From assembly GCA_016704325.1 (NCBI GenBank), contig JADJAG010000008.1:558001-622000 (forward strand): DNA of 64,000 bases, read 5' to 3'. The stretch comes from Chitinophagaceae bacterium. GTDB lineage: Bacteria > Bacteroidota > Bacteroidia > Chitinophagales > UBA10324. Shown here in pieces: positions 53,831 through 63,344 of this stretch (its first letter is position 1; every line of letters begins with the position of its first letter). The position numbers and the translations under genes were made by a program. The notes under the pieces were generated by a model, which was not told where the DNA came from, searched no databases, and worked only from the letters and a program-made list of their open reading frames with translations.

Positions 53831-55831
53831 ATGAAAAAAACATTCCTTTTAGCAGCAGTATTAATCTGGAGCGCAACCCTTTTTGCTCAGGATTACAACA
53901 TCACGTTCAAAGTGAACATGAATGAAGTAGCAGAACCATTTACTACACCTGAAGTAAATGGCAATTTTAATGGTTGGTGTGGTGGATGCGCCCCCATGAC
54001 AGATGACAATGGCGATGGAATCTGGAAAATCACCATCCCATTACCGGCAGGCACCTATGAGTATAAATTTGCTAATGACAGCTGGGCCGGACAGGAGACG
54101 CTAACGCCCGGAAGTTCCTGCACCATAACAACAGGAGGATTCACTAACCGAATACTTACGGTTACACAAGATGAAGTGTTGGATATCGTTTGTTGGGGAA
54201 AGTGCCTGGATTGTGGTGTGGTACCTCCTACCCGCAACATTACTTTCAAAGTTAACATGGCTCCGGTTGCGGGATTGTTTACTACTCCTGAGGTGAACGG
54301 AACTTTTAATAACTGGTGTGGAGGTTGTGCACCAATGTCAGATGTTAACGGAGACAATATTTGGGAACTTACTATCCCACTTGAGGAAGGAAGTTATGAA
54401 TACAAATACGCTTATGATTCATGGGCAGGATCAGAACAATTAGAGCCTGGAAGTTCATGCACAGTAAATAATGGCGGCTTTATCAATCGTACATTGGTTG
54501 TTACCACAAATGAAACTCTTCCTTTGGTATGCTATGGCAGTTGCACTGCTGATTGCCCTGTAGTGCTTACACAAATGGATCTTCCTGTTACTTTTGACGA
54601 TCCATCCGTGGGTTATGGGTTGATTGGATTTGGAGGAGATGAAGCTTCTTCTATCACTGAAGATCCAACATCACCCGGCAACATGGTTGCAAAGATTATT
54701 AAATCGGCAACTGCCGAACCTTGGGCAGGCGTGGTAGTAACAGCTGCCGGTGATTTAGGACTTGCTACACCTATTCCTTTCAATGAGAGTACAACTAAAA
54801 TGTACTTGCGCTTTTGGTCTCCTGATGCAGGAATTCCTGTCCTGTTAAAGGTAGAAGAACATGCCAATCCGGGACATTCTGTTGAAACCAGTACCAGCAC
54901 AACTATAGCAGGTGATTGGGAAACAATGGAATTCGATTTCGCAAATGAGGCTCCCGGAACAGCTCCGCTGAATCTTACTTACACCTATGACAAAGTAGTT
55001 GTGTTTGCAAATTTTGGAACACCTGGTGCTGTAGCCGGTGAAAAAACTTATTACTTTGACGATATTGCAATGAGCATTTTATGCCAGAGCACTCCTGTTT
55101 CTATTGCTACAAGTTCAGCAACTACATTCTGCAAGCCAGGCACAGCGGAACTGGCTCAAAGTTCAGTTGGAACTTTTTCTTCTTACCAATGGCAGGCTGA
55201 TGGTGTAGATGTTGCAGGTGCTACCACTTCAGCTTACAGTGCTAATAAATCGGGTGCTTATACCCTCGTAGCTACTAACAATTGTGGTGCTGTATCAACT
55301 TCTAATGCTCTTGAAATTACAGCCAATAAAAAGCCTAAAGCTGATGTAACACCAGCAGGACCTGTTAGTATTTGTGCTGGAGGTTCAGTCCTGCTATCTG
55401 TTCCTGAAGGAAACAAGCAAACTTATCAGTGGAAAAGAAATGGAAATAGTAACATTAATGGAGCAACTAACAGCTCTTATTTAGCTACTACCGCCAATGA
55501 ATACAAATGTAAAGTCACTAAAACCACTACTGGTTGCTCCAATACATCAAAACCCGTAGTTGTTACAGTTGACTGTAAAGTTGGAACACCTTCCATTACA
55601 GCCACTGCATTTCCAAATCCTACTTCTGATTACTTTATGCTGAATACTTCCGGCCTTTCCTTGCAGGATGGACTCATCAAAATCTATGACTTAGCTGGTA
55701 AATTACTGGAAACCTATAATGTGGAAAGTGATGCAACCAAAGTTGGAACACAACTGCTTTCCGGTGTTTACTTCGCTAAAATTGAATCTTCCGGAAATGT
55801 GCTACAGGTAATAAAACTGGTTAAGAATTAA
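53831..55831 (+). CDS. Secreted carbohydrate-binding-like protein with T9SS type A sorting domain
   Basis: A 666-residue protein with a signal peptide ending F-A-Q-D. Two tandem domains of about 110 residues start with I-T-F-K-V-N-M and contain P-E-V-N-G-N/T-F-N-G/N-W-C-G-G-C-A-P-M, a starch-binding/E-set-like layout with a conserved cysteine pair. Next come a jelly-roll-like region (V-T-F-D-D-P-S-V-G-Y-G) and two Ig-like repeats (Y-Q-W-Q-A-D-G and Y-Q-W-K-R-N-G). The C-terminus has A-F-P-N-P-T-S-D and G-V-Y-F-A-K-I, the type A sorting signal. Its last ~250 residues are a paralogue of the 56078 gene. Confidence 0.88.
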   Translation: MKKTFLLAAVLIWSATLFAQDYNITFKVNMNEVAEPFTTPEVNGNFNGWCGGCAPMTDDNGDGIWKITIPLPAGTYEYKFANDSWAGQETLTPGSSCTITTGGFTNRILTVTQDEVLDIVCWGKCLDCGVVPPTRNITFKVNMAPVAGLFTTPEVNGTFNNWCGGCAPMSDVNGDNIWELTIPLEEGSYEYKYAYDSWAGSEQLEPGSSCTVNNGGFINRTLVVTTNETLPLVCYGSCTADCPVVLTQMDLPVTFDDPSVGYGLIGFGGDEASSITEDPTSPGNMVAKIIKSATAEPWAGVVVTAAGDLGLATPIPFNESTTKMYLRFWSPDAGIPVLLKVEEHANPGHSVETSTSTTIAGDWETMEFDFANEAPGTAPLNLTYTYDKVVVFANFGTPGAVAGEKTYYFDDIAMSILCQSTPVSIATSSATTFCKPGTAELAQSSVGTFSSYQWQADGVDVAGATTSAYSANKSGAYTLVATNNCGAVSTSNALEITANKKPKADVTPAGPVSICAGGSVLLSVPEGNKQTYQWKRNGNSNINGATNSSYLATTANEYKCKVTKTTTGCSNTSKPVVVTVDCKVGTPSITATAFPNPTSDYFMLNTSGLSLQDGLIKIYDLAGKLLETYNVESDATKVGTQLLSGVYFAKIESSGNVLQVIKLVKN

Positions 55832-55853
55832 GTAAATTAACTCCTGGATTTTA

Positions 55854-55879
55854 TAAGCGCACTTTATGTGCGCTTTTTT
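55854..55879 (+). terminator. Intrinsic terminator after the 53831-55831 gene
   Basis: AAGCGCAC and GTGCGCTT pair around a short loop, followed by a run of T. Nearly identical to the terminator after the paralogue at 57349-57376. Confidence 0.88.
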
Positions 55880-56077
55880 TATGCCTGTTACAAAAAATCA
55901 TATTAATTTAAACTTCTGCAATTTGCCTTTTTCACAACTGAAAGAAAAATCAAAACAAAAGATGGTATTAATTCACAAATTATTAATTTCGGTAAATACT
56001 TGAATGTTGAACAACACATTCAAGAACGTTTAGCGTACAGCCATCAAAATAATTTTTCACCCTAAAATCAAACATGC

Positions 56078-57175
56078 ATGAAAACAATCTACCTACGTTT
56101 TAGAAAATCTGTCTTTATCCTGATGTCCCTTCTGTTAATGGGTTCACTGCATACACAGGCGACAAAAGTGACCGTTAACGTCCAGAATTTTTTCTTCTCC
56201 CCATCAAGTTTTTCCATTAACCTGGGTGATACTGTTGTATGGAATTGGATTAACGGAACGCATACTACTACATCATTAACCATACCGGGTGGTGCAGTTG
56301 CATGGGACAGTCCAATAAGTACTTCAACTAAGAAATTTACCTATGTGCCTGCCGTTGTCGGTACCTATAATTATAAGTGTACCCCACATTTTGTAACCCA
56401 GGGAATGCAGGGCAATTTCACAGTGGTATGCCCAACACCCAGTGTAACCATCAGTGCCGGTGGACCAACCACATTTTGTAAAGGCAGTGAGGTACTTCTT
56501 TCCGTAAGCGCCGGAGGGCCTTTTAGCGCTTATCAGTGGAAACTGGATGGCGTCAACATTACCGGTGCAACCGCTTCCAGTTATGCGGCAAAATCAAGCG
56601 GCGGTTATACCCTCACTATTACCAACAATTGTTTGAATACCGCTACATCCAACTCAATAGCTGTAACTGCGAACAAAAAACCTAAAGCAGAGATTACACC
56701 CTCAGGACCGCAAACGATCTGTGCCGGTGAGACCCTCTTGCTTACCGTAAGCAGTGCAAATAATCAAACCTATCAGTGGAAGAATGGAAATGCCAATATT
56801 CCCGGAGCTACCAATACTACTTTATTGGTAAGTGCTGCCGGCTCATACAAGTGCAAAGTGACGAAAACAAACACCGGTTGTACCAAGACATCAAAACCGG
56901 TAGATGTTAGTGTTACCTGCAAAAATTCGGAACCACTGGCTGATCTGTTGGTTTACCCTAATCCATCATCAGACTATTTCCTGATAAATACAACTGCGCT
57001 TTCATTGCAAAATGGCAGGATCAGTACCTATGACATCACAGGTAAATTGATGGAAACATATGATGTAATAGATGAAAGTACGGTTATTGGAAAAAACCTC
57101 CCGGCAGGCGTTTACTTTGCAAAAATATTCTCAGAGGGTAAAACTGTACAGGTATTGAAGCTGATCAAGAATTAA
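56078..57175 (+). CDS. Cupredoxin-like secreted protein with T9SS type A sorting domain
   Basis: A 365-residue protein: signal peptide (F-I-L-M-S-L-L-L-M-G-S-L), then a plastocyanin-like domain with type I copper ligands (N-G-T-H-T-T-T, Y-K-C-T-P-H and G-M-Q-G, giving His, Cys, His, Met). Two Ig-like repeats follow (Y-Q-W-K-L-D-G and Y-Q-W-K-N-G-N), then the sorting signal (V-Y-P-N-P-S-S-D, G-V-Y-F-A-K-I). An extracellular electron-transfer or copper-binding role is plausible. The C-terminal ~230 residues are close to those of the gene at 53831, so the two arose by duplication with different N-terminal domains. Confidence 0.9.
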   Translation: MKTIYLRFRKSVFILMSLLLMGSLHTQATKVTVNVQNFFFSPSSFSINLGDTVVWNWINGTHTTTSLTIPGGAVAWDSPISTSTKKFTYVPAVVGTYNYKCTPHFVTQGMQGNFTVVCPTPSVTISAGGPTTFCKGSEVLLSVSAGGPFSAYQWKLDGVNITGATASSYAAKSSGGYTLTITNNCLNTATSNSIAVTANKKPKAEITPSGPQTICAGETLLLTVSSANNQTYQWKNGNANIPGATNTTLLVSAAGSYKCKVTKTNTGCTKTSKPVDVSVTCKNSEPLADLLVYPNPSSDYFLINTTALSLQNGRISTYDITGKLMETYDVIDESTVIGKNLPAGVYFAKIFSEGKTVQVLKLIKN

Positions 57176-57186
57176 TTACTTTCAAG

Positions 57187-57322
57187 TATTGTCCAACTTC
57201 AATATTGGAGTTCTTGCTGAAATCCAATACTGGCGCATATCCTCTAACCCCACGCTTCAGCGTGGGGTTATTGGATGAAATCCGCTCCTATCGGGCTTTA
57301 GCCCACATTAGTCGGACAATAG
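57187..57322. repeat. REP-like double hairpin element, copy B
   Basis: TATTGTCCAAC at the left and GTCGGACAATA at the right are imperfect inverted ends. The inside carries CCAATACTGGCGC, CCCCACGCTTCAGCGTGGGG and GGGCTTTAGCCC, as in copy A at 53082-53221. Confidence 0.8.
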
Positions 57323-57348
57323 TGAACTGATTTAATAATGTAACTGGT

Positions 57349-57376
57349 AAAAGCGCACTTCAGGTGCGCTTTTTTT
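57349..57376 (+). terminator. Intrinsic terminator after the 56078-57175 gene
   Basis: AAAAGCGCACTTCAGGTGCGCTTTTTTT forms a stem followed by T. It lies after REP copy B, about 170 bases from the stop codon. Confidence 0.85.
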
Positions 57377-57489
57377 ATTGCTCCCATTGCAATTGATTCT
57401 GAACGATGCCGTATTGCTGATTGGAATCCAAAACCACCACATCATGCATCATACAAATTAGCAGTCCATTACTGAAAATAGCTTATATG

Positions 57490-58071
57490 TTATTGCACCT
57501 TCATTTCAATCAATGTTCGGGACGTATAATTGTTTTTCCCGGAAAAGCATTCAGAGGTCTTTTCCCTGATAATACCAATGCCGGCGCCAACAATCCAATA
57601 TCCCTCACAATTATCTGTAATCTTATAACATGCCGATGCTTTCCATTTACTTTCAGGGCATGTCGCCATATTTACAATGGTCTTCTCTATCACCACGTCA
57701 CCTCCATACATAAAGTTAAAGCGGCTTTCCTCTTTAACAGGCATCATTACCGGGGAAGCAATCTTCGCTCCGGTTCTTTGCCGTCCTAACTGAAAGATCG
57801 TGTCACCGCTGGCAAACCATTCCTTTCCATCTGCGAAAACATACACGGTTCTGCCGTTCCAATCTTCGGTACTGACGATTTTATCCGTATCATTGGTCAC
57901 CAGACTTAGTGCACCGTCGGTAAAAACGGAATCCCGATAGATCCAGTAATTGCCTTTTGACAATGGAACAATACTTCCACCAACGGCAGTCGCTGACTCA
58001 TTACAGCCAGGCTTTTCATTCAACAACAAAATCATTAGCAATGCCGTAACTGAAAAAAGGTAACCTTTCAT
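57490..58071 (-). CDS. Hypothetical lipoprotein-like secreted protein
   Basis: The open frame starts at 58182, overlapping the divergent methyltransferase gene, but ATG 58071 begins a signal peptide (M-K-G-Y-L-F-S-V-T-A-L-L-M-I-L-L-L) and is preferred; 193 residues. A cysteine at about residue 23 (K-P-G-C-N-E) could be a lipid anchor, though the preceding residues are not a classical lipobox. The mature part is beta-rich (G-N-Y-W-I-Y-R-D-S-V). Function unknown. Confidence 0.65.
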   Translation of the reverse strand: MKGYLFSVTALLMILLLNEKPGCNESATAVGGSIVPLSKGNYWIYRDSVFTDGALSLVTNDTDKIVSTEDWNGRTVYVFADGKEWFASGDTIFQLGRQRTGAKIASPVMMPVKEESRFNFMYGGDVVIEKTIVNMATCPESKWKASACYKITDNCEGYWIVGAGIGIIREKTSECFSGKNNYTSRTLIEMKVQ

Positions 58072-58128
58072 ATCTGAATTATTTAATAATTTAAAATGAT
58101 GCAACGTGGATGCAATAACTAACAACCA

Positions 58129-59301
58129 ATGACGAAAGTAATACTTAAAAAAGGGAACTACCAACGGATCTTCTCCGGCCATCCATGGGTATACAGCAAT
58201 GAAATTGGCACTTTTACCGCACCGATTGCAGGTGGTGAAATAGTAGAAGTCTATGATTCCAGGAATCGATTCGTCGGACGAGGTTACTACAATGTAAAAT
58301 CACAGATCACGGTTCGCCTGCTTACACGTGATATAAATGAGCAGATTGACGAAGCTTTTTTCAAAACCAGGATTGAGGCATGCCTGCAGTACCGGCATAA
58401 ATTAGGATATACTGAAAACTTCCGGTTGGTTTTTGGTGAGTCTGATTTTCTCCCGGGTTTAATCATTGATAAGTTTGGTGACTACTTTGTTTTGCAAACC
58501 TTATCGCTTGGCATGGACAAGTGGAAAGAAGTAATTGCCAAAGTGCTGATGGAGCGTTTTTCACCTAAGGGCATTTATGAGCGCAATGATGTGCCTGTTA
58601 GAAAACTGGAAGGGTTGCCGGAGCAGAAACACTTTCTCTCCGATCCTTTTGCAACAAAGTTTCAACTGGAAGAACAGGGAGTGAAAATTTGGGTTGATGT
58701 GGAAGCCGGACAAAAAACCGGTTTCTTTCTCGACCAGAAAGAAAACAGGCAAGCCTTAAAGCATATTGCAATGGGAGCGGAAGTGCTGGACTGCTTCTGT
58801 TATACAGGTGCTTTTGCACTTTTTGCGGCAAAATTCGGAGCAAGCAGTGTTTTGGGGCTCGATGTCTCTGAAACGGCTGTTGCACAAGCGACTGAAAATG
58901 CTTCTCTTAACCACTTTGGTAAGTGCTGTACTTTCCAGGCAGCCAATGCCTTTGATATGCTTCCATTATGGGCAAAGGAGAAAAAACTATTTGATATTAT
59001 CATACTCGACCCTCCTGCTTTCACTAAAAACAGGGCAGGTATTGAGGCAGCAGCGAGAGGTTACAAGGAAATAAACCTGCGGGCCATGAAACTCATCCGC
59101 TCAGGTGGCTTCCTGCTTACCTTTTCCTGTTCTCATTTTATGGAGCCGGGACTCTTTTTTGAAATGCTGGCACAAGCTGCTTTTGATGCCGGAAAAACGA
59201 TAAGACAAGTAGCGTTCTTATCGCAGGCCAAAGATCATCCCATCGTGTGGAGCATTGAAGAATCCAACTATTTAAAAGGGTTTGTATTGCAGGTAATTTA
59301 G
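58129..59301 (+). CDS. RlmI-like class I SAM-dependent rRNA methyltransferase
   Basis: A 390-residue protein: N-terminal PUA domain (K-G-N-Y-Q-R-I-F-S-G-H-P-W-V-Y), a middle domain (F-G-E-S-D-F-L-P-G-L-I-I-D), then a Rossmann methyltransferase with L-D-C-F-C-Y-T-G-A-F-A (motif I), D-I-I-I-L-D-P-P-A-F (motif IV) and F-S-C-S-H. The family methylates a 23S rRNA cytosine (RlmI/RlmL-type). Divergent from the lipoprotein-like gene with 57 bases between starts. Confidence 0.92.
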   Translation: MTKVILKKGNYQRIFSGHPWVYSNEIGTFTAPIAGGEIVEVYDSRNRFVGRGYYNVKSQITVRLLTRDINEQIDEAFFKTRIEACLQYRHKLGYTENFRLVFGESDFLPGLIIDKFGDYFVLQTLSLGMDKWKEVIAKVLMERFSPKGIYERNDVPVRKLEGLPEQKHFLSDPFATKFQLEEQGVKIWVDVEAGQKTGFFLDQKENRQALKHIAMGAEVLDCFCYTGAFALFAAKFGASSVLGLDVSETAVAQATENASLNHFGKCCTFQAANAFDMLPLWAKEKKLFDIIILDPPAFTKNRAGIEAAARGYKEINLRAMKLIRSGGFLLTFSCSHFMEPGLFFEMLAQAAFDAGKTIRQVAFLSQAKDHPIVWSIEESNYLKGFVLQVI

Positions 59302-59369
59302 TAATGCTTAATGTTCCCGCCAGTCATGTAATGTCAATTGAATATTTAAAATTGAGTGTTGAAATATTG

Positions 59370-59477
59370 TGTCGTTGACTGAAATAGGTTGACATTTTTT
59401 AACTGATTTTTCAAAATTGTAATGCAATTGGATTGTTACTATTTGTCTTAAGTCTTGGATCTTGGATCTTGTGTCTT
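59370..59477 (+). repeat. Second dispersed intergenic repeat, copy 2
   Basis: Matches 25541-25647 with few differences. It continues into TCAACACTCAATACTCAA and TTTGTCATACACCC, the terminal sequence shared with the MITE-like family, which suggests that the two families share a mobilising enzyme. No reading frame. Confidence 0.7.
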
Positions 59478-59567
59478 GATGTCTTGATATTCAACACTCA
59501 ATACTCAATTTCCAATTTGTCATACACCCCTATTGTAAAAATAGAGGCCAACTCCCCGATAAATTTC

Positions 59568-59575
59568 TATATTTG
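59568..59575 (+). promoter_or_regulatory. Candidate -7 box for secDF
   Basis: TATATTTG fits TAnnTTTG and lies 32 bases before the secDF start. The matching -33 box is not clear. Confidence 0.35.
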
Positions 59576-59607
59576 CAGCCTTAATTTTTTACAAAACCCT
59601 CATAATC

Positions 59608-62600
59608 ATGCGCGGAAAAGGCCTGGTCACGTTTTTCTCAATAGCGTTGATCCTGATTTGTATTTATCAGTTATCATTCAATTTTGTTACCCGTCGGGTG
59701 GAGAGCAAAGCAGCGAACTATGCCGAAGCTGCCGTTTTGAAAGGCAAATCACTGGAATCAGTGGTAGCTCCCAATACTGCCAATGGTACCCTGTTTAAAG
59801 ATAGTGTTCTCACAGAAATCAGGAAGAAAAGACAGTCTTACCTGGATTCTGTTTCAAACAAAACCATCTTTAACATTGGTATAGCACAATTCACTTACCA
59901 GGAATGTAAAGATCAACAACTGAATCTCGGACTCGATTTACAGGGTGGTATGAATGTCGTGTTGCAGGTTTCTACAGAAGAACTGATCAAAGCACTTGCT
60001 GACAACAGTACTGATCCAACCTTTACTAAAGCGATTGCACTGGCCAGGGAAAAACAAAAAACACAGGTACAAACCGACTTTGTGACTTTGTTTGAACAGG
60101 CCTGGACAGAAGTAGCACCCGAAGGTAAGCTCGCATCTATTTTTGGTACACGCGATAACCAGGAAAAAGTGAAGTTCAATTCCACGAACCAGGAAGTGAT
60201 CGCTTTTATTCGTGCTGAATCCAATGGTGCATTTGATAAAACATTTAATATCCTCCGGTCACGTATAGATAAGTTTGGTGTCACTCAGCCAAATATTACA
60301 GCCCAGGCATCCAGTGGTCGAATCACCGTGGAACTCCCGGGTGTAGACAATCCGGTTCGGGTAAGAAAACTTCTACAGGCAACAGCCGTTTTGGAATTTT
60401 GGGAAACGTATGATAACCCCACCTTTATACAGTACCTCGACGCAGCAAACACGGCCTTAAGAAATAAGCTGACCGTAACGGATACTACTGCTGCAGCCAC
60501 TGCAACTACTGAGAATCCACTCACCTCTTCAAATGATGTGGCAGTCACTACCAATGAGAATCCTTTGCTTGCCGAAGGCACCGATTCTAACAGCCTTACT
60601 GCCCTTGCAGATTCCGGCTTACTTACCGGTGACTCATTAGATATTGCCGCTGAAAATGCAAAGAACCAGGCAAGAGAAAATCCATTGACCTCCCTGTTGC
60701 AACCGAATATCTATCGTACCACTGACGATAAGGTAGCACTTGCTCCCGGCCCCGTAATCGGTTATTCACTTGGTAAGGATACTTCAAAAGTGAATGAGTA
60801 TCTCTCCCTCGATTACATTCGTTCAAACTTCCCCAAAGATGTTAAGTTTCTATGGAGTGCAAAAGCAACCGATGAAACAAGTAATGTATATGCATTGTAT
60901 GCAATTAAAATGCAGGTCGGTACAAGCAAAGCGCCGCTGGAAGGAGATAAAGTGAATGATGCCAGGCAGGATATTGACCAGAATAGTAGTCCGGAAGTAT
61001 CCATGACGATGGACAATGAAGGAGCGAAAATCTGGAAAGTGATGACGAGCAAGAACATTGATAAACACATCGCCATTGTGCTTGATAATTACGTCTATTC
61101 TGCTCCGCGTGTAAATGGCGAAATCCCGAACGGTCGCTCTTCCATTACCGGTGGCTTTGATATTAACGAAGCGAAAGATCTTGCAAATATTCTCACTGCA
61201 GGTAAATTACCTGCTCCGGCCAGAATTATTGCGGAAGATGTGGTAGGCCCGTCACTTGGACAGGAATCCATTCAATCAGGCATCATTTCCATAGTAGTTG
61301 CTTTCATAGCCATTCTGCTCTTTATGGTGCTTTATTATAACACCTCCGGTATCATTGCAGATATTGCTTTGTTCTTTAACGTCTTCTTTATCATTGGAGT
61401 CCTTGCTTCGATTGGTGCCACGCTTACTTTATCTGGTATTGCCGGTATCGTGCTTACCATGGGTATGGCTGTTGATGCAAACGTTTTGATTCATGAAAGG
61501 ATAAAGGAGGAATTGGCGCGGGGCAAGACCCTGCTGAAGGCAGTGGAGGAAGGCCATAAGAAATCATATTCGGCAATTTTCGATTCAAATATTACTTCTC
61601 TCATTACGGGTTTGATACTTGCGTATTTTGGATTAGGACCTGTACTTGGTTATGCTACTACCTTAAACATCGGTATCGTACTCACCATATTTACAGCGGT
61701 ATTTATGGGTCATATCATTTTCAACTTTGCATTGAAGCGTAATCTTCCATTACGTTTTACTACCAGGCTGAGCCGAAATAATTTTACCAACAGAAACATT
61801 CCATTCGTAGGAAAGAGAAAACTTGGTTATTTGATTTCAGGAATTGTAGTAGTAATAATGATTGCTTCGATCCTGTTGAAAGGATTCACTTATGGTGTTG
61901 ATTTCACAGGGGGTCGTTCTTATACCATCCGCTTCGATCAGGATGTGAATACAACTACTATCAGGGAAGACCTTGCTGCAACGCTCGGAGGAACTCCACC
62001 TGTAGTAAAAACCTACGGTCCGGCCAACCAGATAAAAGTTACTACAGGCTACCTGATGGAAAATGACAATACAATGGGTAGTGACAGTATTGTTAACCAG
62101 GCTATTTATGCAGGACTGAAAAAGCATCTGCCTGAAAATTTATCTTTTAAAGATTATCATTCAAATTACCAGTTGCGCTCCGAAGTTATTGGACCAAGCA
62201 TTTCAAATGATATCCGAAACAGTGCTTTCAAAGCGGTTATTTTTGGATTCCTGGGTATCTTCCTGTACATCTTCTTCCGGTTTAGAAAATGGCAATTTGC
62301 AACCGGCACGCTAATCGCGCTGGCACATGACATCATCATACTCATGGGTATATTTTCGATCTTCTCCGGAATGTTGCCTTTCTCACTTGACCTGGACGAA
62401 ACTTTTATCGCTACGGTTCTGACAGTGATGGGTTATTCAGTGAATGATAAGGTGGTTGTATTTGACCGTGTCCGTGAATTCTTACGGGAACATCTAAAAG
62501 GAAATACGGGCGTTGTAATTAACGATGCGTTAAACAATACCTTGAACCGTACTATCATGACCAACGTAACGGTGATGATCGTTTTATTGATTCTCTTCAT

Positions 62601-62781
62601 CTTTGGCGGTGAAGTGATCCGTGGCTTTGTGTTTGGATTGATTATCGGTTTGATTATCTGTACCTACTCATCCATCTTTATTGCAGCGCCACTTGTAGTG
62701 GATCTTACCAAAGAAAAAGAGTTGAAGAGTTTTGATACAGCATCGGGCAAACAACCCAAAACACCGGTTGCAGCTAAATAG
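59608..62781 (+). CDS. secDF: Protein translocase SecDF (fused)
   Basis: Fused SecD and SecF, the proton-driven helper of Sec export. The 1,057-residue protein has an N-terminal membrane helix, L-G-L-D-L-Q-G-G-M-N-V in the first periplasmic domain, a Thr/Ala-rich insert at about residues 290-355, and two six-helix membrane bundles. The SecD bundle carries G-M-A-V-D-A-N-V-L-I-H-E-R; the SecF part has G-V-D-F-T-G-G-R and V-M-G-Y-S-V-N-D-K-V-V-V-F-D-R. The fused form and length are normal in Bacteroidota. It is the export partner of the many T9SS proteins in this window, which first need Sec. Confidence 0.96.
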   Translation: MRGKGLVTFFSIALILICIYQLSFNFVTRRVESKAANYAEAAVLKGKSLESVVAPNTANGTLFKDSVLTEIRKKRQSYLDSVSNKTIFNIGIAQFTYQECKDQQLNLGLDLQGGMNVVLQVSTEELIKALADNSTDPTFTKAIALAREKQKTQVQTDFVTLFEQAWTEVAPEGKLASIFGTRDNQEKVKFNSTNQEVIAFIRAESNGAFDKTFNILRSRIDKFGVTQPNITAQASSGRITVELPGVDNPVRVRKLLQATAVLEFWETYDNPTFIQYLDAANTALRNKLTVTDTTAAATATTENPLTSSNDVAVTTNENPLLAEGTDSNSLTALADSGLLTGDSLDIAAENAKNQARENPLTSLLQPNIYRTTDDKVALAPGPVIGYSLGKDTSKVNEYLSLDYIRSNFPKDVKFLWSAKATDETSNVYALYAIKMQVGTSKAPLEGDKVNDARQDIDQNSSPEVSMTMDNEGAKIWKVMTSKNIDKHIAIVLDNYVYSAPRVNGEIPNGRSSITGGFDINEAKDLANILTAGKLPAPARIIAEDVVGPSLGQESIQSGIISIVVAFIAILLFMVLYYNTSGIIADIALFFNVFFIIGVLASIGATLTLSGIAGIVLTMGMAVDANVLIHERIKEELARGKTLLKAVEEGHKKSYSAIFDSNITSLITGLILAYFGLGPVLGYATTLNIGIVLTIFTAVFMGHIIFNFALKRNLPLRFTTRLSRNNFTNRNIPFVGKRKLGYLISGIVVVIMIASILLKGFTYGVDFTGGRSYTIRFDQDVNTTTIREDLAATLGGTPPVVKTYGPANQIKVTTGYLMENDNTMGSDSIVNQAIYAGLKKHLPENLSFKDYHSNYQLRSEVIGPSISNDIRNSAFKAVIFGFLGIFLYIFFRFRKWQFATGTLIALAHDIIILMGIFSIFSGMLPFSLDLDETFIATVLTVMGYSVNDKVVVFDRVREFLREHLKGNTGVVINDALNNTLNRTIMTNVTVMIVLLILFIFGGEVIRGFVFGLIIGLIICTYSSIFIAAPLVVDLTKEKELKSFDTASGKQPKTPVAAK

Positions 62782-62805
62782 CATATAAGAAAGATAAAAA
62801 TTGTA

Positions 62806-62839
62806 CCCCCGGAATTGATTTCCGGGGGTTTTTATTTTT
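62806..62839 (+). terminator. Intrinsic terminator after secDF
   Basis: CCCCCGGAA and TTCCGGGGG form a stem with a short loop, followed by TTTTTATTTTT. It lies 25 bases from the stop codon. Confidence 0.92.
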
Positions 62840-63073
62840 AGGCCGCACCAGTTCTCTTAATTTATAATCCGGGCTTATTGAGAATGGGATTTTTAACCCC
62901 ATTAATATTTGCAACTTTGAAATGCTTTAGTAGTTAATGTTTGTATAATCTTAGAATGTCAGGTTACAACTTGGTCATTATTCAAACTGCCACTTCAACA
63001 ATAGTTTATGGAAAATGATACGTGCTACAGCATCAATAATTTTTTAACCAGGTGAAAACTTTTCCGGATTAAA
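62840..63073. other. Intergenic region after the secDF terminator
   Basis: No gene, terminator or known repeat is seen in this stretch. Confidence 0.4.
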
Positions 63074-63307
63074 AATCACAAGTGTTCGAAACCTTTGAAA
63101 CTCTTTACTGGATTGGGTTTCAAAGCATTTTTCCAGGTTAAAAAGCGGATCAGAATTTTTCCTGAAAGTTCTTAAGGATGCTTCCTCCTCTACAAGAAAT
63201 GAGAATTCGCGATCCAAAGCAGACATTCATATAAGTAGTTGCGCTTCCGAAGGTTGCTGTAATGTACACTGGATAAGTGTTTGGTGATGTTTCGAACACT
63301 TGTGATT
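63074..63307. repeat. Intergenic element bounded by a perfect 19-bp inverted repeat
   Basis: AATCACAAGTGTTCGAAAC (63074-63092) and its exact complement GTTTCGAACACTTGTGATT (63289-63307) bound about 196 bases without coding signals. This could be a small mobile element or a long-range hairpin. It is the only copy in the window. Confidence 0.6.
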
Positions 63308-63344
63308 GCAAATCCCGACCAACGGATTCGCGAAGAGTTGCTTG

